From Shewanella fodinae (GTDB taxonomy: Bacteria; Pseudomonadota; Gammaproteobacteria; Enterobacterales; Shewanellaceae): a DNA stretch of 64,000 nt. Under the pieces are notes generated by a model. That model was not told the DNA's origin and made no database searches. It saw only the letters and a list, made by a program, of their open reading frames with translations. Within the stretch, counting starts at the first letter, position 1, and each line of letters opens with the position of its first letter. Of this stretch, positions 1 through 7,461 are shown one piece after another. The stretch is taken from assembly GCF_014651955.1 (NCBI RefSeq), contig NZ_BMXW01000012.1:59380-123379 (forward strand). The letters run 5' to 3'. The position numbers were made by a program, and so were the translations under genes.

Positions 1-101
1 AGTGATTGCTAAGTGAAATTACCTAAGCTGTTTTTTGTGATTTATAATTTTTATTTTTAACAGTATGTTATGTATTATCATTTTTTAATTAATTCTAAAT
101 T

Positions 102-119
102 ATAGGTAATACTACCTAT
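102..119. promoter_or_regulatory. 7-4-7 inverted repeat upstream of the two-component operon
   Basis: ATAGGTA and its exact complement TACCTAT are separated by four bases in an AT-rich stretch about 155 bases before the kinase gene. The half-site resembles the heptamer bound by NarL-family regulators, but the known NarL 7-2-7 arrangement has the opposite orientation and a two-base gap. It could be an autoregulatory site for the NarL-type regulator encoded downstream. This is inference from the repeat alone. Confidence 0.3.
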
Positions 120-177
120 TAATAATTAGGACATGTCACGGTACTCAAAAATAAAATCTCATCGGTAGATTTTAGAT

Positions 178-274
178 ATGTGACTGGACTCCCAAATGTC
201 GGTGGTGTCAAACCAGACAGGGCCTTAATCCCACGCTAAAATGGCCGTAAGCAAAAGCTGGCGTTGGGGGACGT
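178..274 (+). other. GC-rich, probably structured leader before the kinase gene
   Basis: After an AT-rich upstream region the last 95 bases before the kinase start become GC-rich and contain nested complementary segments: CCCACGC near 230 can pair with GCGTTGGG near 262, enclosing GGCC/GGC and an AGC-AAAA-GCT hairpin. I compared it by eye with c-di-GMP-I, TPP, cobalamin and Moco riboswitch cores and none fits. It may be a structured 5' untranslated region; no function can be assigned. Confidence 0.25.
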
Positions 275-1711
275 ATGAGCATTCTTGCTAGTTCTTTTCA
301 TGAAGGGCCGTTACTGGATAAGTATAATAATTTATTAATATCGCATGAACGTTACCGTGCGATGTTTGATAATATTCCTTTGGCATATATGTCCATGAAT
401 GAAAATGCAGCTATTATTGATTTTAATAATGCTTTTTCAGAATTAACTGGATATTCCTGTGAGGAGGTTTATATGAAGCCTTTCTCATTTTTCTTATATG
501 ATAAGAAAGATATTGAATATCATGTTAATGTGACTTTCCCCCGATTCAAACGTAATGGATTTGCTCGTAATCAACCTTGGAAATTAAAACACAAGTCAGG
601 ACGTGAAATTTATGTCATTGTCCATGGTAATGTTCGCTACGATACTGATGGGCGTTTTATTCAGACCCACTGTTTAATCGTCGATGTCACGGAGCAGCGC
701 TTAGCCCGTGAAGAATGTCAGCGAGCGGAGTCAAAAGCACAGCTAATTCTTGATGTTATTTCCGAGCGTGTCACATTTCACGATCGTGAGCATCATGTTC
801 TATGGGCCAACAAAAATGCTCGCTCCAATGCTGCTCCTGAATGTATGCCAACTCAGCAACCTTGTGTCAATGAGCTGGATTCCTGCGATAAGTGCCCGGT
901 AAATCGCGTTTTTAAAAATCATCAGGCGGCCTTCGGTGAAGTGCAGAACCAAGGACGTTTACTGCAGGTGTCGGCCTATCCAGTACTGGAGGAAAATGGT
1001 GAATTGAGTGGGGTGGTGCAGGTCGCCCGCGATATTACCGAACAACGTGATCTGGAGCATGAGTTACTGCGACTGAGCACCAGTGAGCGGCGACGCATTG
1101 GCAGCGATTTGCACGATGGCGTTGGGCAGGAACTCACGGGCCTGTCGTTCCTCGCTAGTGCCATGGCAAATCAGTTGCAAAGCCGCAGCGATCCCTTGAG
1201 TGAACTGGCGGGGAAAATCGTTGAGACAGTCGGGCGCGCCCGCCAACGCATGTATAACGTACTGCAAGGACTCAGCCATGTGCCAGAGGGGCCTGATGGG
1301 CTGACCAGAGCTTTAGCATCCTTGCAGCAATCCGTACAGGAACTTTATGGGGTTGCCTGTACTTTTTATCAGCCACAAAGCGTGTTGATTAATGATGAAG
1401 TGATCAGCGCCCATTTATTCAACATTGCCAGCGAAGCGGTCAGCAATGCCATGAAATACAGCCAGTGCTCGCAATTGCGGATAACGCTTGAACAAACAGG
1501 GCACTGGCTATTGCTTGAGGTTCAGGATAATGGCTGTGGCATTGCGGATGTCAGTCAGCGTCGAGGTGCGATGGGGCTAAAGATAATGCAGTACCGTGCC
1601 ACCATGATGGGTGGCGAATTGAAAATTGCAACCGGTGCGCAGGGAACCTGCATCAGCTGTGAAGTCCCATTAACAACCGCGGGCCAGAATGGAGAGAATC
1701 ATGAACCTTAA
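275..1711 (+). CDS. PAS-domain sensor histidine kinase, NarX/DegS-like (HisKA_3)
   Basis: This 478-residue protein has no clear membrane segment and is probably cytoplasmic. Residues about 25-140 form a PAS domain and about 150-255 a second PAS domain containing Cys190, Cys197, Cys204 and Cys207. The HisKA_3 dimerisation helix follows, with phospho-acceptor His280 in DLHDGVGQE, then a HATPase domain with the N box near Asn391 and G1 box DNGCG at 418-422. The gene overlaps the downstream NarL-type regulator by a few codons, so the two form a two-component pair. The cysteine spacing recalls metal or Fe-S binding PAS domains such as the oxygen sensor NreB, although the spacing differs; a redox or oxygen signal is inference. 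No known substrate or target can be named. Confidence 0.9.
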   Translation: MSILASSFHEGPLLDKYNNLLISHERYRAMFDNIPLAYMSMNENAAIIDFNNAFSELTGYSCEEVYMKPFSFFLYDKKDIEYHVNVTFPRFKRNGFARNQPWKLKHKSGREIYVIVHGNVRYDTDGRFIQTHCLIVDVTEQRLAREECQRAESKAQLILDVISERVTFHDREHHVLWANKNARSNAAPECMPTQQPCVNELDSCDKCPVNRVFKNHQAAFGEVQNQGRLLQVSAYPVLEENGELSGVVQVARDITEQRDLEHELLRLSTSERRRIGSDLHDGVGQELTGLSFLASAMANQLQSRSDPLSELAGKIVETVGRARQRMYNVLQGLSHVPEGPDGLTRALASLQQSVQELYGVACTFYQPQSVLINDEVISAHLFNIASEAVSNAMKYSQCSQLRITLEQTGHWLLLEVQDNGCGIADVSQRRGAMGLKIMQYRATMMGGELKIATGAQGTCISCEVPLTTAGQNGENHEP

Positions 1712-2360
1712 TACCCTCAACATTATGCTGGTGGATGATCATGCCATTGTGCGTGAAGGGATCTCTCGACTAATCGAGCAGAGTCCAGATTTACGGGTAT
1801 GTGCTCAGGCGGAGAATACCGCAACGGCGATGCAACAACTGAACCTGCACCAGGTCGATCTGGCTATTGTTGACCTGTCTCTGGATCAACAAAATGGTCT
1901 GGAACTGGTTAAAGCGATACTGCAGCATGATAACGGCATCGCCGTGCTGGTTTTTTCTATGCATCAGGAAGAGATTTATGCCGAGCGGGCGTTACGGGCT
2001 GGTGCGAAAGGTTATCTGATGAAGAGTGAGTCGCCAGATACCTTGATTGTTGCGATCCGCAAACTGCAGCAAGGTGGCATTTTTCTCAGCGATCGTATGA
2101 CGAAATCGTTACTCTGCGAGGCCATACATCAAGGTCGCAATCACCAAACCACTTCATTCGGCATCCAGTCGTTAACAGACCGAGAACTAGAAATTTTTAC
2201 CATGGTGGGCAAAGGGATCCCCAGCAAGGAAATTGCGGTCAATTTAGGACTGAGTGTCAAAACTGTTGATGCGGTGCGGCAGAATATTAAAAACAAATTA
2301 GGATTCCAGTGCGCGTCGCAGATGGTCAAATTTGCCATTGAGTATGCTAATGCCGGATAG
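1701..2360 (+). CDS. NarL/FixJ family response regulator
   Basis: The protein has an N-terminal receiver domain (acidic pair DD near residue 12, phospho-acceptor Asp58 in AIVDLSL, Lys in LMKSESP) and a C-terminal LuxR-type helix-turn-helix starting at LTDRELEIF with recognition helix around LGLSVKTVDAVR. It is the expected partner of the upstream HisKA_3 kinase. An in-frame ATG exists 12 bases upstream at 1689, but the ATG at 1701 has the sequence GGAGAGAATC directly before it, a well-spaced ribosome site, so I use 1701. The overlap of 11 bases with the kinase suggests translational coupling. Target genes are unknown; the inverted repeat near 102 may be one of its sites. Confidence 0.92.
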   Translation: MNLNTLNIMLVDDHAIVREGISRLIEQSPDLRVCAQAENTATAMQQLNLHQVDLAIVDLSLDQQNGLELVKAILQHDNGIAVLVFSMHQEEIYAERALRAGAKGYLMKSESPDTLIVAIRKLQQGGIFLSDRMTKSLLCEAIHQGRNHQTTSFGIQSLTDRELEIFTMVGKGIPSKEIAVNLGLSVKTVDAVRQNIKNKLGFQCASQMVKFAIEYANAG

Positions 2361-2374
2361 TCCGCTGTGCTCCT

Positions 2375-2428
2375 AAAAGCTTATACCCTGACTGTTGCCA
2401 GCTAGCGACGAACGGCATAAGCTTTTTC
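2375..2428 (+). terminator. Likely terminator after the two-component operon
   Basis: AAAAGCTTAT at 2375-2384 is exactly complementary to ATAAGCTTTT at 2417-2426 and is followed by another T. The loop of about 32 bases can pair further internally (TTGCC with GGCA). It lies between the regulator and mtgA. Confidence 0.5.
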
Positions 2429-2460
2429 ACTCTTGATGAGTAGGAAACTGGAGTTCTTTA

Positions 2461-3168
2461 ATGGCGACAGCCGGAAGCGGATGGTGGCGAGGGTTGTGGC
2501 GCTGGTTCTGGCGCCTGTTGTGTCTGTGGTTGCTGCTTTCGTTGACTGCTGTACTGCTACTGCGTTTTGTGGATCCGCCCTATTGGAGTTGGCGTTTAGC
2601 TCGGACTATTGATCCGCCAGCAAAAATCACCCAAGTGCAGCAGCAATGGCAACCGCTTTCTGCCATTTCCCGCAACTTACAACTGGCGGTGATCGCCAGC
2701 GAAGATCAGCGTTTCCCTGAACACTTTGGTTTTGATTTCAAACAGATTAGCGATGCTATTGCCGATGCCCGTAAAGGTGATAGTTTGCGTGGTGCCAGTA
2801 CAATCAGTCAGCAAACGGCAAAAAATCTCTTTATGTGGCCTTCGCGCAGTTTTGTGCGTAAAGGGCTGGAAGCCTGGTTTACGCTGTTACTTGAACTGTG
2901 TTGGGACAAACAACGGATTTTGGAAGTCTATCTCAATGTGGTGGAATTTGGGCCCGGTATCTATGGTGCCGATGCTGCCGCACACCATTACTTTCACAAA
3001 CCCGCTGCCAGACTGAGTCGTTACGAAGCGGCGTTGCTAGCGGCAATATTACCGAATCCATGGCATTACCGCATCACCCCACCATCCGCTTATATGGCTG
3101 AACGGGCGGACTGGATCAGCACCCAGATGCAGCAGTTGGGGCAGGTAACGTTGCAAAAGCTAGATTGA
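2461..3168 (+). CDS. mtgA: Monofunctional biosynthetic peptidoglycan transglycosylase
   Basis: A glycosyltransferase family 51 enzyme that polymerises lipid II into glycan strands in the periplasm. The 235-residue length is typical of MtgA. A Trp/Leu-rich N-terminal membrane anchor spans about residues 10-36, followed by the catalytic domain: motif EDQRFPEHFGFD with catalytic Glu81, then RGASTISQQTAKNLF, and the EVYLNVVEFGPGIYG motif. There is no transpeptidase domain, which separates it from bifunctional class A PBPs. The gene appears monocistronic, flanked by hairpins on both sides, and converges with a chemoreceptor gene. Identification is firm. Confidence 0.96.
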   Translation: MATAGSGWWRGLWRWFWRLLCLWLLLSLTAVLLLRFVDPPYWSWRLARTIDPPAKITQVQQQWQPLSAISRNLQLAVIASEDQRFPEHFGFDFKQISDAIADARKGDSLRGASTISQQTAKNLFMWPSRSFVRKGLEAWFTLLLELCWDKQRILEVYLNVVEFGPGIYGADAAAHHYFHKPAARLSRYEAALLAAILPNPWHYRITPPSAYMAERADWISTQMQQLGQVTLQKLD

Positions 3169-3172
3169 GTCA

Positions 3173-3209
3173 CAGATAGCGGATTAAGGATTGGTCAATC
3201 CGCTATCTG
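3173..3209. terminator. Perfect 13-bp inverted repeat between convergent mtgA and MCP
   Basis: CAGATAGCGGATT at 3173-3185 pairs perfectly with AATCCGCTATCTG at 3197-3209 around an 11-base loop. It sits exactly between two convergent genes and probably ends transcription from both sides, although neither side has a strong T run. Confidence 0.55.
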
Positions 3210-3221
3210 GCACACGCATCG

Positions 3222-5114
3222 TTACAGTTTAAAGCGCGACACTTCTTGATGTAATGACTGGGCAAGTACAGCAAGTTGCTGGGCTTTGCCAGTGGCATCT
3301 ACCGCTTCATCGGATAAATGCTCTGAAACTTCTCTGATGGATTCAGTATTACGGTTTATCTCGCCAGTAACTGATGTCTGTTCTTCGGCTGCGGTGGCTA
3401 TCTGACTGGCCATGTCAGAGATACGTGTGATTGCTTCTGAGATATGCTCCAGACTGGTGCTGGCAACGGTAACATCCGACACACTGGTTTCGGCGAGGCC
3501 GTAACTGGAGTTCATAGAGTCCACCGCTTTCGATGCGGTTTGCTGTAAGGTTTCAATCATGTTTTGTATTTCTTGGGTAGAGGCATGAGTTTTCTGCGAC
3601 AACACTCGCACTTCATCAGCAACTACGGCAAATCCGCGACCTTGTTCTCCCGCTCTGGCCGCTTCGATGGCGGCATTAAGCGCCAGTAGGTTCGTCTGCT
3701 CAGCGATGTTGCTGATGGTCAACAATATGCTGTTGATGGCCTGGGATTGGTTATTCAGTTCTTTGATGATGACCCCAGCATGTTCGACCTCAGTCGCGAG
3801 GCCATTAATCGATGAGTGACTTTTTAACACCTGCTGTTTACCTTCATCGGTAAGCAGTACCGCTTCTTTGGCAGTATTCGCGGTTTGCTCAGCATTGCTG
3901 GCAATCTCTTCGGTAGCGCTTGCCATCTCGGTCACTGCGGTGGCGACCATGGTGACTTCATTCTGCTGCACCGAGATATTCTGGCTGTTATTTTCAGCGG
4001 AGGTTGTGGTGGTTTTAGCTTGTTCCTGCAGCCGTTCTGCAATGTCACGGGTTCTGGAAATCATGCCATGAAGTCTTGCAACGAAACGGTTGAAGCCACT
4101 GGCCAGTTTGCCAATTTCATCTTGTTCGTTTTTAACCTTGATACTGACCGTTAAATCACCTTCACCTTCGGCGATATTTTGCAGTGCAGTCGATACACTC
4201 TCTAATTCTTGGAACTGAAATTTAAAGACCATGTATGAGGCAAAAGCAAATATAACCAGGAAAATAATGCCGGTAACAATCATTTTCCACGCCAGACCTG
4301 ATGCCTCACTCATAATAATGTCTTTATCCATAATGAAGGCTAAAGCCCATTCAGTATTTGGCAGGTTAACAACATATATCAGCTGTTCAGAGTCATTAAT
4401 ATTTTTCTCATATAAATCGTCAGAATTGGCCATTAAATTCATTTCAGAGGAGGTAAAGCTGTCATTGATCTCGCGCATCTGTTTACCGTTGAACGAGGCG
4501 TCCGGATGACTAATAATTGTTCCATCATGATCAAATAAAATACCGTAGCCGTTTCCTGGCAGGTGTAATTTACGTACGGCTTCAGTCAGTTCATCAATGG
4601 CAACATTTACGGTTGCTACCCCATAAAAGACATTGTTTTTCCTGATGGGAGTGGCAATGGTGACGACCATTTTTTTCATGGCGGCACTGACATAAGGCTT
4701 GGTCACAAACATTGCATTTGTACTTTTCACACCTTTGTACCAGGGGCGAACCCGTGGATCGAAGCCTGGGGTCACAATAGATGGATCCTGACGGATCATA
4801 TTGCCCTGTTCATCTCCCATGGAGGTCAAGCCGAATTGCATCGCTTCGTGAATCAATACCAGATAGGGCACCGGAGATTCATCCAGATGTTGTTCAAGGG
4901 TTTTTGCCAGGCTTTGCACCGCATTTTTTCTGTCAAGTATCCATTGTCCTTTGTCCACTGCAAAGGTATTGGATAATTCTCTTACTTCTCTTTTGGTATT
5001 TGAAAGTGAAGTATCACGAATGACATAAGATGACAGTGCTACCATCAAAGTTAATATTAACAATATAGAAACAACACAAAAAATAAGAAGCCTAGACTTT
5101 AATGTAAAATACAT
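3222..5114 (-). CDS. Methyl-accepting chemotaxis protein with dCache-type sensor
   Basis: A 630-residue chemoreceptor. Transmembrane helix 1 lies at about residues 9-30, followed by a large periplasmic region to about 275 that contains features of double-Cache domains (for example [10 protein letters not shown] and [17 protein letters not shown]), the regions that usually bind amino acids or other small ligands. A second helix, a HAMP domain and the cytoplasmic signalling helices follow, with the highly conserved hairpin tip [19 protein letters not shown]. Output is to CheA/CheW, not encoded here. The ligand cannot be told from sequence by eye. The ATG has AAGG upstream. The gene is monocistronic and followed upstream by an AT-rich promoter region. 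Confidence 0.93.
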   Translation of the reverse strand: MYFTLKSRLLIFCVVSILLILTLMVALSSYVIRDTSLSNTKREVRELSNTFAVDKGQWILDRKNAVQSLAKTLEQHLDESPVPYLVLIHEAMQFGLTSMGDEQGNMIRQDPSIVTPGFDPRVRPWYKGVKSTNAMFVTKPYVSAAMKKMVVTIATPIRKNNVFYGVATVNVAIDELTEAVRKLHLPGNGYGILFDHDGTIISHPDASFNGKQMREINDSFTSSEMNLMANSDDLYEKNINDSEQLIYVVNLPNTEWALAFIMDKDIIMSEASGLAWKMIVTGIIFLVIFAFASYMVFKFQFQELESVSTALQNIAEGEGDLTVSIKVKNEQDEIGKLASGFNRFVARLHGMISRTRDIAERLQEQAKTTTTSAENNSQNISVQQNEVTMVATAVTEMASATEEIASNAEQTANTAKEAVLLTDEGKQQVLKSHSSINGLATEVEHAGVIIKELNNQSQAINSILLTISNIAEQTNLLALNAAIEAARAGEQGRGFAVVADEVRVLSQKTHASTQEIQNMIETLQQTASKAVDSMNSSYGLAETSVSDVTVASTSLEHISEAITRISDMASQIATAAEEQTSVTGEINRNTESIREVSEHLSDEAVDATGKAQQLAVLAQSLHQEVSRFKL

Positions 5115-5399
5115 GCCTATTACCTTAATTAGGGAAATAACAATAAATTAATAGTATTTATTGATAATCTCTAATTAGTCATTTTGTGCATATTTAATTG
5201 TGTTAGATATTATTTGTTGATCACATAATTTTTAGCTTTTAATTAGATTTAAATTTATATGGCAGAATCTATAAGCTGGATATTCAATGCTTATTTATCT
5301 GTGAAATAAAGGTGTATTCACAAATGCTATGAATACATGATTAATCTTGAATGAATGATGATGAATTGCTTTTTGCAGAAAATAGCAAAAAGGTGTGGT
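5115..5399. other. AT-rich intergenic promoter region of the chemoreceptor
   Basis: This gap lies upstream of the minus-strand chemoreceptor and downstream of the minus-strand GST pair. It is strongly AT-rich. It contains a 7-base inverted repeat GTATTCA/TGAATAC at 5314-5336. Short open frames here have no coding character. Nothing else is recognisable apart from the GST terminator that follows. Confidence 0.4.
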
Positions 5400-5444
5400 A
5401 TAAAAAATCCGGAGACAACCGTGGAGATAGCCGATTGTCTCCGG
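5400..5444 (-). terminator. Rho-independent terminator of the GST operon
   Basis: On the minus strand CCGGAGACAA (complement of 5435-5444) pairs perfectly with TTGTCTCCGG (complement of 5409-5418) and is followed by ATTTTTT. It lies just after the stop codon of the downstream GST gene. Confidence 0.85.
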
Positions 5445-5450
5445 TTGGGA

Positions 5451-6119
5451 TTAACGGCTCACCATATTGCGGATACGTTCAGCTTTCTCCTCAGCGGTTT
5501 CGTTGCTGGGCGCGGGTATTTGCAAGCCTCGCTGTACTGCCGGACGTGCGGCGATTAGCTGCAGCCAGCGTTGCAGGTGCGGTAACCCGTCAATGCTGAT
5601 ACCGCTCCATTCATGGATATTGACCCAAGGCCAACTAGCAATATCGGCAATGCTGTAGTCGTTACCCGCAAGGTATTGGCTGTGTGCCAACTGACTATCC
5701 ATCACTTCAAATAGACGACGGCCTTCATTCTGATAACGCTCAATGGCTTCGGGGATCTTTTTTGGGAAATAACGGTAGAACACGTTTGCCTGACCCATCA
5801 TTGGGCCAACACCGCCCATTTGAAACATCAGCCACTGGAGCACTTGTGACCGTGCTTTGGCCTCTACCGGTAACAATTTTCCGGTTTTCTCCGCCAGATA
5901 TAGCAAGATGGCACCCGATTCAAACACGGCAAAATCATCGTTGTCATGGTCCACAATGGCAGGAATACGGCCGTTGGGATTAATTTTTAGAAACGCAGAC
6001 TGTTTCTGCTCCTTGGCAGCTAAATCCAGCGCATGAACTTGATAGTCCAGTCCCAGTTCTTCTAAAGCAATCGAGATTTTGTGGCCGTTAGGCGTGGCGG
6101 CGGTATACAACTCAATCAT
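5451..6119 (-). CDS. Glutathione S-transferase, YfcG-like (nu class)
   Basis: A 222-residue two-domain GST: thioredoxin-like N-terminal half, helical C-terminal half with the N-capping motif YSIADI. The start [15 protein letters not shown] aligns with E. coli YfcG, including Thr9 and Asn11 that serve in place of the usual Tyr/Ser, and [13 protein letters not shown] carries the Glu-Ser glutathione-binding pair. YfcG-type enzymes act mainly as disulfide-bond oxidoreductases, so the same is likely here. An open frame extends 20 codons further upstream, but AAGGAGTTCCC precedes the ATG at 6119, which fixes the start. It follows the second GST gene by 16 bases, in one operon, with the divergent TetR gene as candidate regulator. 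Confidence 0.9.
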   Translation of the reverse strand: MIELYTAATPNGHKISIALEELGLDYQVHALDLAAKEQKQSAFLKINPNGRIPAIVDHDNDDFAVFESGAILLYLAEKTGKLLPVEAKARSQVLQWLMFQMGGVGPMMGQANVFYRYFPKKIPEAIERYQNEGRRLFEVMDSQLAHSQYLAGNDYSIADIASWPWVNIHEWSGISIDGLPHLQRWLQLIAARPAVQRGLQIPAPSNETAEEKAERIRNMVSR

Positions 6120-6135
6120 GGGAACTCCTTTACGA

Positions 6136-6747
6136 TTATAAAAACGCATCATGCTGCTGCAACATCTGATACCAGTCACTGATACGCGGGTAGTTGCCGA
6201 TGATCACTAACTGTAGTCGGGCTTCGCAGAAGGTGATCAATACATAAGCGCTGATGTCGGCGACTGTGAGGTGTTTTCCGGCTAGGTAATGCTGGCTTTG
6301 CAGCTGTTGCTCTAGCAATGGCATAAACTCAGCGACGCGCTTTTTGCTTTCTTCACCCCAGGCACTGACACAGGTTTCTCGGTCACGGTAGACGCCGGAA
6401 AGATTACGGAATGCCTGGAAGGCTGGGATTAACCCCTGCCACTCCACAATGCGATTCCACATCTCTACCTGAGCTTTCTCTAATGGCGTTTGACCAAACA
6501 GATACCGTTGATTCGGAGTAACTTCGTCAAAGTAGCGGCAGATGGCCAAGCTCTCACACAGATGGGTATTGGCATCAATTTCCAGCAGCGGTACTTTCAG
6601 GTTGATGCTCATTTGTCGGTAGGTTTCCGAGAGGTTTTCACCACCGCGAATATCAACAGTGACTCTTTCAATTTCGACACCAAGGGCTTTCAAGAAGATA
6701 TTAACCCGGCGACAACTGGGGGTGGTGGCAACTTCATAGAGTTTCAT
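6136..6747 (-). CDS. Glutathione S-transferase family protein
   Basis: A GST of 203 residues from the ATG at 6747 (a TTG codon lies immediately before). The N-terminal thioredoxin-like domain begins [19 protein letters not shown], with Ser and Cys at 11-12 in the catalytic region; the glutathione contacts are less clear than in its neighbour, with [11 protein letters not shown] as the Glu-Ser segment. The helical C-terminal domain includes [11 protein letters not shown]. Its substrate cannot be predicted. It is the first gene of a two-gene operon with the YfcG-like enzyme and shares a 90-base divergent promoter region with the TetR gene, which suggests induction by an electrophilic or oxidative compound. 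Confidence 0.88.
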   Translation of the reverse strand: MKLYEVATTPSCRRVNIFLKALGVEIERVTVDIRGGENLSETYRQMSINLKVPLLEIDANTHLCESLAICRYFDEVTPNQRYLFGQTPLEKAQVEMWNRIVEWQGLIPAFQAFRNLSGVYRDRETCVSAWGEESKKRVAEFMPLLEQQLQSQHYLAGKHLTVADISAYVLITFCEARLQLVIIGNYPRISDWYQMLQQHDAFL

Positions 6748-6766
6748 CAAGCGCTGACCTTTTTCG

Positions 6767-6814
6767 GAACGATCGGTTAGATTACACTCTAGATAATATC
6801 AGAACGATCAGTCA
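6767..6814. promoter_or_regulatory. Repeated operator-like motif between GST operon and tetR
   Basis: The motif GAACGATCrGTyA occurs twice in the same orientation, at 6767-6779 and 6802-6814, 35 bases apart, in the only intergenic space between the divergent GST operon and the TetR gene. Each copy contains the near-palindrome CGATCG/CGATCA. A repressor that controls both directions is the simplest reading. Confidence 0.55.
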
Positions 6815-6835
6815 AGAATAACTTGAGGAAATGTT

Positions 6836-7408
6836 ATGGCACGTAGTTGCGGTTTTGACCGCGAGCAAAAACTGGAACAGGCGATGCAGTTGTTCTGGCA
6901 AAAAGGCTTTGCCAACACCTCAATAGCCGATTTGGTGCAGCGATTGGGGATCAACCGCTTCAGCCTGTACAACAGTTTTGGTGATAAACAGGCATTATAC
7001 GAAGCAGCACTGCAGCGCTATTTGGCTAAGGCGACACAACACCTGCAGCCGTTAATGCAACCAGACGCTGGGTTAGCACAAATAGAGGTGTTTTTGCGGC
7101 AGTTTGAACAACGGCAGCAGGACAATCCGTTCGGCTGTTTTATTCAAAATGCGGTGGTTGAGTATGCAGGAACCGATGCGATGGTAACGGCACAGGCTCA
7201 GCAGCTGTTTAGTCAGGTGCAAGTGGCGCTACGAAGCGCCCTCGAGAATGGTCAGCAGCAGGGAGATATTAGCCTCAAACTATCAGCAGACGATTTGGCA
7301 GCGTTGATGTTAGTGCAGATGCAGGGGATGCGCGTGCTGAGTAAAGCCCAGCGTTACCAAGATATCAGCCGTGCTGTCGACAGCTTGTTACAGATCTTGC
7401 GCAGTTAA
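6836..7408 (+). CDS. TetR/AcrR family transcriptional regulator
   Basis: A 190-residue repressor-type protein. The N-terminal helix-turn-helix is clear: LEQAMQLFWQKGFANTSI, then DLVQRLGINRFSLYNSFGDK, ending near residue 51. The C-terminal part is the variable helical ligand-binding domain and belongs to the subgroup that carries PFGCFIQN. It is divergent from two GST genes, and the repeated motif between them is a plausible operator, so it is probably their local, ligand-relieved repressor. The ATG follows CTTGAGGAAATGTT, a good ribosome site. The inducer is unknown. Confidence 0.92.
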   Translation: MARSCGFDREQKLEQAMQLFWQKGFANTSIADLVQRLGINRFSLYNSFGDKQALYEAALQRYLAKATQHLQPLMQPDAGLAQIEVFLRQFEQRQQDNPFGCFIQNAVVEYAGTDAMVTAQAQQLFSQVQVALRSALENGQQQGDISLKLSADDLAALMLVQMQGMRVLSKAQRYQDISRAVDSLLQILRS

Positions 7409-7420
7409 ATGCTTGCAAAC

Positions 7421-7447
7421 GAAAAGGCGGCCACAGCCGCCTTTTTA
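7421..7447. terminator. Bidirectional terminator between tetR and S9 peptidase
   Basis: AAAGGCGGC pairs with GCCGCCTTT around a CACA loop, followed by T on the plus strand and by a T-containing tail on the minus strand. It separates two convergent genes. Confidence 0.85.
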
Positions 7448-7461
7448 AGTGGATATGCGTA

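Noticed and set aside
178..274. Leader of the first kinase considered as a c-di-GMP-I riboswitch because of CAAACC and GC-rich pairing
   Set aside because: The conserved GGACGCAAAGCC-type segment and the tetraloop receptor are missing.
5351..5599. Plus-strand frames over the GST terminator and GST gene end
   Set aside because: They run antisense through a clear GST gene and its terminator and carry no protein features.
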